Assembly: GCF_004402785.1 (NCBI RefSeq)
Contig: NZ_SOFP01000032.1
Span: forward strand, 21,362-85,361
Direction of reading: 5' to 3'
Length of the DNA stretch: 64,000 bases
DNA from: Cryobacterium algoritolerans
Lineage (GTDB): Bacteria; Actinomycetota; Actinomycetes; Actinomycetales; Microbacteriaceae
Made by a program: the position numbers and the translations under genes. Below the pieces are notes generated by a model that ran no database searches, was not told the origin of the DNA, and saw only the letters and a list, made by a program, of their open reading frames with translations. Shown here one piece after another: positions 55,807-63,035 of the stretch (position 1 is its first letter; each line of letters opens with the position of its first letter).

Positions 55807-57218
55807 CAGCGTGCTGCGTGATGTTCGAGGACGGCCCCCGGGTTGAGAATGCCCTGCGGGTCGAGGGCGTTCTTAACGCGGTGGTTGAGTTCGAGCACGT
55901 CCGGGCCGAGGTACTCGGCCAACCAGGGGCGCTTGAGCCGGCCCACGCCGTGCTCGCCGGTGATCGTGCCGCCCAGCCGGATCGCGAGGTCCATCACCTC
56001 TCCGTAGGCGAGGTGCGCGCGCTCCTGCTGTGCCTCGTCGGTCGGGTCGAGCAGAATCAAGGGATGCGTATTGCCGTCGCCGGCGTGCGCGATGACCGCG
56101 ATCGTTACCTCTCGGTTTGCGCTGATCTCCGCGATGCCGGTGACGAGATCGCCGAGGCGTGGCAGCGGGACGCCGACGTCTTCCAGGAGCAGCGCGCCGA
56201 GTTTCTCGACGGCCGGGATGGCCATCCGCCGGGCGACGATGAAGGCTTCGCCCTCGTCGGGGTCATCGGTGGAATAGCACTCGGTGGCGCCGAATTGCGT
56301 GCAGATGTCCTCGATCAGCCCGATCTCCACGGCGGCGTGCCCGGCGGGCTCGTCCGATTGGGCGATGAGCATCGCGGCGGCGCCGCGGTCCAGCCCCATC
56401 CGGGTCAGGTCCTCGACGGCGTTGATGGTGACGCCGTCCATGAGTTCGAGCATCGAGGGCCGCATCGAACGGGTGATGGCGAGCACGGCATCCGTTGCGC
56501 TGTCCAGAGTCGGGAAGCTGGCGACGAGCGTGGTCGGCGGGCGCTGCGCCGGAATCAGGCGCAGGAGCACCTCCGTAATGATGCCGAGGGTGCCCTCGCT
56601 GCCGACGAACAGCTTGGTGAGCGACAGTCCGGCGACGTCCTTGAGTCGCGGGCCTCCGAGCCGCACGACACGGCCGTCGGCGAGAACCATGGTCAGGCCG
56701 AGCACATAGTCGGTCGTGACGCCATACTTCACGCAGCACAGACCGCCGGCGTTGGTGGCGACGTTGCCGCCGATCGAGCAGATCTCATAAGAGGAGGGAT
56801 CCGGCGGGTACCACAGCCCCGCAGCTGCGGCCGCGGCCTTGACCTCCGCGTTCAGCGCTCCGGGGCCGGCGACGGCGGTTCTCGTCACCGGGTCGATCTC
56901 GATGGTCTTCATCCGATCCAGGGAGAGCACGATGCCGCCGGCAACGGCGGTGCTTCCGCCGGACAGTCCGGAGCCGGCGCCGCGGGCGACGACGGGGGTT
57001 CCAGTCGCGGCGGCGAAGCGGATGACCGTCTGCACCTCCTCCGTGGAGGCGACCCGGATGACGGCCAGCGGCACGCCCGCGTTCGGATCGTTGGCTCGAT
57101 CCCAGCGGTAGGCATTCATGCTGGTCGGATCAGTGATGACACTCCCCGGGGGCAGTGCGCTCACGAGGTCTTCGAGAGTCGTGAGGTGATCGAGAGTTTG
57201 CGCGTCGTTGCGAGTCAT
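55806..57218 (-). CDS. glcD: FAD-linked glycolate/2-hydroxyacid dehydrogenase GlcD
   Basis: ATG 57218 (AGGAAGGA upstream) gives 470 residues. N-terminal FAD domain with VVARGAGSGLSGGSTA and GGNVATNAGG; C-terminal FAD_oxidase_C domain with HAGDGNTHPLI and GEHGVGRLKRPWL. It oxidises glycolate (or D-lactate) to glyoxylate. The usual GlcE and iron-sulfur GlcF partners are not present in this window; EtfAB and a cytochrome b follow instead. A TTCC-N7-GGAA site lies 69 bp upstream. Confidence 0.92.
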   Translation of the reverse strand: MTRNDAQTLDHLTTLEDLVSALPPGSVITDPTSMNAYRWDRANDPNAGVPLAVIRVASTEEVQTVIRFAAATGTPVVARGAGSGLSGGSTAVAGGIVLSLDRMKTIEIDPVTRTAVAGPGALNAEVKAAAAAAGLWYPPDPSSYEICSIGGNVATNAGGLCCVKYGVTTDYVLGLTMVLADGRVVRLGGPRLKDVAGLSLTKLFVGSEGTLGIITEVLLRLIPAQRPPTTLVASFPTLDSATDAVLAITRSMRPSMLELMDGVTINAVEDLTRMGLDRGAAAMLIAQSDEPAGHAAVEIGLIEDICTQFGATECYSTDDPDEGEAFIVARRMAIPAVEKLGALLLEDVGVPLPRLGDLVTGIAEISANREVTIAVIAHAGDGNTHPLILLDPTDEAQQERAHLAYGEVMDLAIRLGGTITGEHGVGRLKRPWLAEYLGPDVLELNHRVKNALDPQGILNPGAVLEHHAAR

Positions 57219-57286
57219 CTTGTGCGGTCCTTCCTGACCGGGATAGCAAGACGGTATCACGAAGGAGAGGTTAAATGAAATTCTTT

Positions 57287-57301
57287 TTCCAGATTGTGGA
57301 A
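57287..57301 (-). promoter_or_regulatory. predicted IclR operator before glcD
   Basis: TTCCAGATTGTGGAA, an inverted repeat matching TTCC-N7-GGAA, 69 bp upstream of glcD in the bidirectional promoter region. -35/-10 boxes for glcD were not clear. Confidence 0.7.
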
Positions 57302-57324
57302 TTAGTTGAGGCTTGGCCGGAGCA

Positions 57325-57388
57325 TTGACGCACTCAGAGATTCACCCTAGGGTTCCACATAACAAGAATGTTCTTCCACGATTCGGAA
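57325..57388 (+). promoter_or_regulatory. ldh-like gene promoter and operator
   Basis: -35 TTGACG (57325-57330), 17-bp spacer, -10-like TAGGGT (57348-57353), then half-site TTCCAC at 57353 and full palindrome TTCCACGATTCGGAA (57374-57388), 32 bp before the start codon. It matches the hyi promoter region in order, spacing (21 bp between half-sites) and sequence. Confidence 0.7.
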
Positions 57389-57420
57389 GAATTGGTTGGT
57401 GGGAAACGAAAGCGGGAAAC

Positions 57421-58371
57421 GTGCAGAGGAAAATCGGAGTGATCGGTGCCGGCGCCGTCGGCACGACCACGGTCGGCGCGTTGCTGGGCTCTGGCCAGTT
57501 GGATGCCGAAATCGTGATCGTGAACCGCAACCACGGGAAAGCGGTAGGTCTGGCCGAGGACATGCAACATGCCGCCGCGCTGAGCTCGACCGCCAGGGTT
57601 TCGGCCGGGGGCTACGACCTGCTCGACGGGGCCGACCTCGTGATCGTGACGGCGGGCGTGAATGAGAAGAACGGCGGCGCGACAGATCGGATCGACCCGC
57701 GCGGCCGGCGTGTGCTCATCCCCGACAACGCGAAAGCCTATTCGAAGATCATCCCGGCGGTCGCCGCGGCCGCTCCGACCGCGACGATCCTGGTCGTCAC
57801 CGATCCCCCGGACCCGCTGGCCGACCTGGCCAGGGTGCTGGCGCCCGGGCAGCCCGTTCTGTCGACCGGAACCGTCATCGACTCGTTGCGGTTCCGGGCT
57901 CAGATCGCTCGTGCGCTCGGCGTGCAGGCGCGGGACGTGAGCGCCTACGTGATCGGAGAGCACGGCACCTCGAACGTCTACCTCTGGTCGACCGCGACCG
58001 TGGGCGGCGCACGGGTGCTCGATCTGCTCGCCCGCCGCGGCGACGACGTCGAGGAGCAGAAGACGCGCATCCGGAAGGCGGTGACCTACGGCAACATCTC
58101 GATCATCGAGGGCATCGGTGCCAGCCAGCACGGTATAGGCGCCGTCGTGGCCCGGATCACGGAGGCGATCCTCCGAGATGAGCGCGCGGTTCTTCCCGTA
58201 GCGTCGTACCTGCCGGAGTACGGCACCACCATCGCGCTGCCCTCGATTGTCGGCGCGCGCGGTGTCATCGACACGATTCTCCCCACACTCACGGACGAGG
58301 AGCGCGACGGTCTCGCCGACAGCGCGCAGATTCTGCGCGACGCCGGGCAGTTCGCTCTCGCCTCCGCCTGA
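57421..58371 (+). CDS. L-lactate/malate dehydrogenase-like 2-hydroxyacid dehydrogenase
   Basis: A 316-residue LDH/MDH-fold enzyme from GTG 57421: IGVIGAGAVGTTTVGALL, active-site H181 in GEHGTSN, and D154/R157 in IDSLRFR. Two specificity positions are unusual. The residue that is Gln in lactate and Arg in malate dehydrogenases appears as E82 (AGVNEK), with a longer loop after it. The acidic residue that selects NAD is replaced by N35-R36 (VNRN), which favours NADP. Divergent from glcD and under the same predicted operator, so it may act on glyoxylate, hydroxypyruvate or tartronate (inference). Confidence 0.85.
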   Translation: MQRKIGVIGAGAVGTTTVGALLGSGQLDAEIVIVNRNHGKAVGLAEDMQHAAALSSTARVSAGGYDLLDGADLVIVTAGVNEKNGGATDRIDPRGRRVLIPDNAKAYSKIIPAVAAAAPTATILVVTDPPDPLADLARVLAPGQPVLSTGTVIDSLRFRAQIARALGVQARDVSAYVIGEHGTSNVYLWSTATVGGARVLDLLARRGDDVEEQKTRIRKAVTYGNISIIEGIGASQHGIGAVVARITEAILRDERAVLPVASYLPEYGTTIALPSIVGARGVIDTILPTLTDEERDGLADSAQILRDAGQFALASA

Positions 58372-58667
58372 GCCCGCGGCATCCGGTCGGCCCTCGCGGC
58401 GCAGTTTCGAGAACACGGCGGGTGGCGCACGGCGCGCCACGTTCCCACAGGCGCGCCACGACGTACCACCCGAGTGACGCTCGGCTTCGGCGGGCGGATG
58501 CGCCGGGCCGGGCACGCTGGTCGGACTCCACCTTGGCCGCGGCACTGCCTCGGCACCCGGTCGGCCGTCGCGGCGCAGGGCCAGGCGCCTTCGAGGGTGC
58601 CTTCATCCTGAGCCGGGCACGGTTAGACGATATGAGGGTGTCCGGCTCTTGAGGCTGGGGCCTCCGT
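58372..58667. repeat. intergenic region bounded by a 27-bp direct repeat
   Basis: GGCATCCGGTCGGCC-type sequence at 58378-58404 recurs at 58552-58578 with 25 of 27 bases the same; a 13-bp GGCGCGCCACG repeat lies between. No gene is supported in these 296 bases. Confidence 0.7.
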
Positions 58668-58847
58668 TCAGATATACGTGGCCGCCTGGCACAAAGCCCA
58701 GCTCCCGTACGGTGCGGCGCGTAGCGCGGACAGTCGCGCAACCGGGCTTCCCCCTCGCGCGATAGTGAACTCTTCGCCGCGCTCGACGCGCGCCAATAAC
58801 TCGGAGAGCCGCGTCTTCGCATCCTGAACATTTACTTGTTCGCTCAT
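58668..58847 (-). pseudogene. frameshifted Phd-type antitoxin without toxin
   Basis: The frame from ATG 58847 starts as a normal Phd/VapB antitoxin (MSEQVNVQDAKTRLSELLA, EEFTIARGGSPVARL) but ends after 59 residues in a nonsense tail. The expected C-terminus (RELGFVPGGHVYL) continues in another frame, so one base was gained or lost near 58720. No toxin gene follows. Confidence 0.65.
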
Positions 58848-58926
58848 CTTGACCACGTGTAGTTGACCAACCGAGCGATGGGTACGACACAAAGGTTATT
58901 GAAGGTCATCGCGGGGGTGCCCAGAA

Positions 58927-59271
58927 TCAGCTCTCCGCGATGCCCAGCTGCGCGAGAAGGCGCGGGAAGTCCGTGAGCAGGGCATTCCAGACGATCTGAT
59001 AGTCCGTGTTCGCGTAGTCGTGGGCGAGATAGGACCGCATCGCGCGCAATTCCGCCCAGGCCACCTTCGGGTGCTCGTCACGGTACGCATCCGGCAAGCG
59101 TTCGACGGCGGTCTGCAGGTCGATCGCGATCGCCTTGGCCGCGAGTTGCTGGGTGCGATCCGTCCGATCGAAGAAGACCTCCCTGCCGCGAGCGGTGATG
59201 AGGCGTGCGTGTCGCACCAGGTCACGGATGTCCGCCAGCAGCGCATCCGTTCGGTCGAATTCGTGGGTCAC
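58927..59271 (-). CDS. hepT: HepT-type HEPN ribonuclease toxin
   Basis: A 114-residue HEPN-domain protein with the catalytic RX4H motif in RSYLAHDY. GTG 59271 begins 11 bases after the broken MntA-like gene. In working systems MntA adds AMP groups to a Tyr near this motif and so silences HepT. Here the toxin reading frame is intact while the partner is not. Confidence 0.8.
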   Translation of the reverse strand: MTHEFDRTDALLADIRDLVRHARLITARGREVFFDRTDRTQQLAAKAIAIDLQTAVERLPDAYRDEHPKVAWAELRAMRSYLAHDYANTDYQIVWNALLTDFPRLLAQLGIAES

Positions 59272-59281
59272 CGGGTGTCAC

Positions 59282-59726
59282 TCACAGCGGCACGGCTTCG
59301 GCGACGGCGCGGTCACGACTGCTGCCCTCTGCCCGATCGCTCATCACGTCGACAGGCACGCCGAGGAGGTGCAGAAGGTCAAGCACCAGGCCCGCTGCAT
59401 CGAGGCCTCGGACGCGAAGGTGACGACGAGGTCGACGTCGCTGCCGACGGCATCCTCGCCCCGGGCAATGCTGCCGAAGACCCGCACGTTGCCGGCGCGG
59501 CGACGTCCGGCCAGTTCGAGCACGCGCTCGCGGTCGCGACGCAGCACGACCGAGGGCCGCTCGATGGTCGCGGCCAGGATACGAGCGAGGGTCTCCGGTC
59601 GGGGCTGCACCTGCCCGGCCACGTAGGCGGAGAGATTGGGTTGCGGCACACCGCACGTGCGGCGAGCTGGCTCTGCGACAAGCCGGCCCGTGCGCGCGCC
59701 TCGAGGATGCGGTTTGACGTGCTCAT
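59282..59726 (-). pseudogene. HTH-MNT nucleotidyltransferase antitoxin (MntA-like) with two frameshifts
   Basis: Pieces in three frames rebuild one protein: an Xre-type helix-turn-helix (RILEARARAGLSQSQLAARA; then PQPNLSAYVAGQVQPRPETL), the MNT nucleotidyltransferase core (FGSIARGEDAVGSDVDLVV, with GS and DxD), and the end LDLLHLLGVPVDVMSDRAE. Frames change near 59650 and near 59400, each explained by a single lost or gained base. A sequencing error is possible. Confidence 0.7.
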
Positions 59727-59735
59727 GCGGAGATC

Positions 59736-59750
59736 ATAGCCCGCGGCTAT
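59736..59750 (-). promoter_or_regulatory. palindromic operator before the MntA/HepT genes
   Basis: ATAGCC-CGC-GGCTAT, 10 bp upstream of the mntA start; a likely binding site of the HTH domain for autoregulation. Confidence 0.5.
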
Positions 59751-59877
59751 ACAGCGGTGCGGGTTCCAGTACGGCGGCGGCGACTGCCGTGTTGTCGGGA
59801 ACTATCATCTGAGCCGACTCTTACTCGCGGGTAGTCGGCGGGGTTAGTGCGGCTCGGACTCAATCGTGTTGGGGACT

Positions 59878-60050
59878 CGATTCGACCGGGAAGCGGCAGC
59901 CCATCTCCTCGGAGCCCGGTCAATGCGACGCACCTGCTCAAGAGCATCGCCCAGAACGGCGCAGGAACCGCGCCGGAACAGCAGCTGGCCGAGTAAACAT
60001 CCTCTTCACCGGCAGCACCGCTTGGTCGGTTGGAGCCTGGTGCACCACGC
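59878..60050 (+). pseudogene. YefM/YoeB toxin-antitoxin remnant
   Basis: The 411-base gap 59727-60137 holds a decayed TA pair. REAAAHLL in one frame, then RSPVNATHLLKSIAQNGAG in another, matches the C-terminal half of YefM (ETAYLLRSPANARRLMDSI), ending at TAA 59996. Overlapping this stop, ILFTGSTAW resembles the N-terminus of YoeB (LFT..AW), after which similarity ends. No start codons remain. The rest of the gap shows nothing. Confidence 0.5.
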
Positions 60051-60137
60051 TTGGCGTGGGGCAATCCAGCTCTGAAGGGTCGAACTCTGACGGCGGGCTG
60101 GGATTCTGATGCCCCAGCGCGCCTACGCGAACCTCGG

Positions 60138-61718
60138 TCAGTTCTCGATCGCCAGTGCCGCGCAAGCCAGCAGCGTCGCCCCAGCTGACCCAACCCCACC
60201 CGGATACGACCTGCCCTGCAGCAGTGTGCCCGAACCGGCCCAGTCGAGCACATTGGCGGTATCACTCGCCGCATAGACTGCTGCGCCGTTTCCGTAGCGA
60301 CCGCGCCCCTCGAAGCGCCACCCCACCATAGCGCTCAGCAGATCCAGCGAATCCCGCACCACCCGTGACGTCCCCGCCTCACCGGCCGCGACCAGCATCA
60401 GGAGCAGCAGGGCGACGTCGTGACCGTGCGTGCTCCGCTCCAGCGGCAGCCGCTCGGCCAGGTAGTTCCACAGGCCGAGCGGCGACTCCCGCAACTGGGC
60501 ACCGCGCTTGGTCGGAACCAGCACACCGCGGTACTTCCGCACCAGGCCGAGAACCGTCACCACCTCCCGCAGGGCCAGCAGCGGCTGCGTCTGCGCTTCG
60601 CGATTGGCCTCGCCGAACCATTGCCGCTCCGGGTCGAGCTCGGCCATCAGAGCGCTGACGGCCTTGGGCGGCAGATACCCGGCCCCGGTCAGACGGATGC
60701 CGTCGCCGACCTGTCGCAGGAACGCGCGGATCACCACGGTCGCCTTCTCGGCCTCCACCTCACCGATCTCAACCGGTTCGCTCACCCGTGCGGCGACCAG
60801 GTAGCCGGCTAGGTGGCGCTGCGCCTCCTCCCCGACCCCGGCGATAAGGGTGGCGAGTGGCGAGGAATCGCGGCCGTGAACGCGCAGCCAGTCCAGCGCC
60901 TTCTCGGCGCCCATTGCGCGGTGAAGCCCCCGGTTGATCGCGTCGAGGTCGATCTCGTCGCTGAAGTTCCACAGGTCCAATGCGGCGATTTCGCCGATCT
61001 CCTCCCGGTACGCGGGGTGGCCGGGGGTTGTGGCCACGGCGATCAGACGGTCGTAATTGTGAATACCGCCGACGTCTTCCGGCGGCCCCAGGCGCGCGCC
61101 GTCGAGGCAGCGCACGGCCGCCTCACTCGGGTCGGGCGTCTGGCCGGGCACGGCAGTCTCGGGCGACTCGACCGGCGCCACGGCCTCGAGTGTGAGCGTG
61201 TGCTCCCAGTCGTCGCCGAAATCGTAGACGTAACGCAACGTGTCGCCCGCTTTCGCGAGGAACTGGTCGAGGCGCAGTTCGCTCTCGAGCGTGCCCTCGT
61301 CGCCTTCCTCCATGTCAAACGGGGTGAGAATGCCCTCGAATTCGTGCCCGTGCGGGTCGGCGGATGGGGCGAACTGGTGCAGGTGGCTGTTTGTCCAGCC
61401 GAACGCGGCCTGCAGCACGGCGTGCAGCCGATCGAGGGTCAGGCTCGACGGAAGGGACAGCCGTCGCCAGATCGGCGGGGTGGAGTCGACGAGGTCCACG
61501 CGGATGCGAAATTGCACCGGCGGCTCGGGCAGAGTCAGCAGTGGAAGCGACTTCTTGCGGCGCAAGCGGCGCGCGTCGGCGGCATCCGTCCTCCCGCGCA
61601 GGGCCTGGTTCGGCTCGAGGTCGGCGGCCCTAGCGAGGAAGCGTTGCCTGGCCACCTCGAGGTCGATCACGGTGTCGGACTCGGCTGCCGACGGCTCGGC
61701 CTTGGGGTACTCAATCAT
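60138..61718 (-). CDS. plasmid pRiA4b ORF-3 family protein
   Basis: A 526-residue protein whose N-terminal third matches the pRiA4b ORF-3 (IS1096 TnpR-like) domain: FRIRVDLVDSTPPIWRRL, GWTNSHLHQF, YVYDFGDDWEHTLTLE, and CLDGARLGPPEDVGGIHNY. The remaining 300 residues are helical and without a known domain. The family is widespread and sometimes linked to mobile elements, but no transposase is present here. ATG 61718; monocistronic. Confidence 0.8.
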   Translation of the reverse strand: MIEYPKAEPSAAESDTVIDLEVARQRFLARAADLEPNQALRGRTDAADARRLRRKKSLPLLTLPEPPVQFRIRVDLVDSTPPIWRRLSLPSSLTLDRLHAVLQAAFGWTNSHLHQFAPSADPHGHEFEGILTPFDMEEGDEGTLESELRLDQFLAKAGDTLRYVYDFGDDWEHTLTLEAVAPVESPETAVPGQTPDPSEAAVRCLDGARLGPPEDVGGIHNYDRLIAVATTPGHPAYREEIGEIAALDLWNFSDEIDLDAINRGLHRAMGAEKALDWLRVHGRDSSPLATLIAGVGEEAQRHLAGYLVAARVSEPVEIGEVEAEKATVVIRAFLRQVGDGIRLTGAGYLPPKAVSALMAELDPERQWFGEANREAQTQPLLALREVVTVLGLVRKYRGVLVPTKRGAQLRESPLGLWNYLAERLPLERSTHGHDVALLLLMLVAAGEAGTSRVVRDSLDLLSAMVGWRFEGRGRYGNGAAVYAASDTANVLDWAGSGTLLQGRSYPGGVGSAGATLLACAALAIEN

Positions 61719-61756
61719 CCGACACAGTGTAGCGACCGCAGTCCGGGCTCACCTGG

Positions 61757-62080
61757 CCGCTGCGGCACACCGCAATGACCGGCGCGGACGCCTCCGTGGA
61801 CACCCCCGCGTCGGCGGCACCTATGACGCCTTGGCACGGTTACATCACCGGGCGCACGCTCGCCCTCGACCTCGGGCGGCGGATCGTGCAGAGCTGGCGC
61901 ACAACGGAGTTCGCCGACGATGACCCGGACTCCGAGATCGAGGTGCTGTTCGAGGCCGTCGACGAGGGCACGTGCGTGACGATTCTGCTTAGCCATGTGC
62001 CGGCCGGGCAGCGCTGGTATGAGGAGAGCGGCTGGGGAGACAGCTACTTCGTGCCGATGCGGGAGTACTTCACGGCGTTA
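61757..62080 (+). pseudogene. SRPBCC/AHSA1-family gene, truncated and frameshifted
   Basis: RHTAMTGADASVD, then in another frame RVGGTYDA, then back to HGYITGRTLALDLGRR, QSWRTTEF and VPAGQRWYEESGWGDSYFVP: this follows the SRPBCC (Hsp90-activator-like) family, but the first 30 residues are missing and two compensating frameshifts lie at about 61801-61832. After residue EYFTAL the normal stop is absent. A 43-codon stretch in a further frame (APEAAVQAAKSAIWIEDL, to stop 62207) looks coding but is not recognised. Confidence 0.6.
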
Positions 62081-62203
62081 CGGCATCGCACCCGAGGCGG
62101 CCGTTCAGGCAGCGAAGTCGGCAATCTGGATCGAGGATCTGGACGACGACTCACCAGCCCGCCAGCTCCGATTGGGAAAGCACATGTTCGCTAATGTTCG
62201 ACC

Positions 62204-62569
62204 ATGAGTGATGACGTCCGAAACGCACTGTCCGCCCTGTCGAACATCTCGGAGCATTGGCAGCCGCACCGGCTGGCCAGCATCAACGATTACGACCTGA
62301 AGGTCGTAAAGCTTCAGGGTGAGTTTGTGTGGCACACGCATCCTGACACCGACGAACTGTTTCTCGTTCTCAGTGGCGAGCTGACGATTCAGCTTCGCGA
62401 CCGCGACGTTATCCTTGGGCCGAACGACGTCTTCGTGGTTCCCAAGGGGGTCGAGCACTGCCCGAAAGCGGCTGCTGAAGTGCAGGCGATCCTCTTCGAG
62501 CCTCAAGGGACGGTCAACACCGGCCACGTCGGGGGCAGCATGACCTCAAACCTTCGCGAGCTCGGCTAA
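62204..62569 (+). CDS. cupin-domain protein
   Basis: A 121-residue single cupin: GEFVWHTHPDTDELFLVLSG supplies the metal-binding HxH...E motif, and GPNDVFVVPKGVEHCPKA the second histidine. The protein is small and cytoplasmic, role unknown. The ATG overlaps the end of the preceding degraded frame. Family assignment is clear. Confidence 0.85.
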   Translation: MSDDVRNALSALSNISEHWQPHRLASINDYDLKVVKLQGEFVWHTHPDTDELFLVLSGELTIQLRDRDVILGPNDVFVVPKGVEHCPKAAAEVQAILFEPQGTVNTGHVGGSMTSNLRELG

Positions 62570-62756
62570 CCAAACAACGGCCAATAAAATCGGCGCGTGC
62601 CCGTGGTGTGGATCGTCATACGGACCGTTTGTAGCCTCGGATGGCTGCCCGTGCCCGGTGACGTCGGCGGTGGTCGGTCTCGGGGGCTGTCCCCTCGCCC
62701 AGATCCCACACCAGCACTCAGCGGGACGTGACCCATGCCAAGGATGCCGGCGAGGC

Positions 62757-62882
62757 GTTGCCGAGGGCACGCGCGTCACCGTTCGGCACAGCAACGTGCC
62801 TGCCGGCCAACGTGGTTACGAAGAGGGCGGCGGGGAAGACAGCTACCTCGTGCCGTTGCGGGAATACCTCGCTGCGCTGTAG
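62757..62882 (+). pseudogene. second SRPBCC C-terminal fragment
   Basis: VAEGTRVTVRHSNVPAGQRGYEEGG and EDSYLVPLREYLAAL (stop TAG 62882) match the last 40 residues of the SRPBCC remnant 700 bp upstream, which suggests an old tandem paralogue. The surrounding bases 62570-63035 hold no other supported gene. Confidence 0.6.
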
Positions 62883-63035
62883 ACGCGCTGGGGCCGGGCG
62901 CGGCCCAAAATGGGGGTCGCCGGGAATCGTCGGATCGGGCTGGGCGGTGCGAGTCTGGAGTCCCACGTTCTCGGCCTGCGCGTGCGGAGGGCAACCCCCG
63001 CGTGCGGGCAACACCGGGCGAGCCGAAGGAAGTCC

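Noticed and set aside
60138..61718. The pRiA4b ORF-3 family gene as proof of an integrated plasmid or transposon
   Set aside because: The family is common on chromosomes, and no transposase, replication gene or terminal repeats accompany it.
62577..62750. Cys-rich frame ACPWCGSSYGPF...GLGGCPLAQ
   Set aside because: GLGGCP recalls HMG-CoA lyase, but nothing else of that enzyme is present; too short to name.
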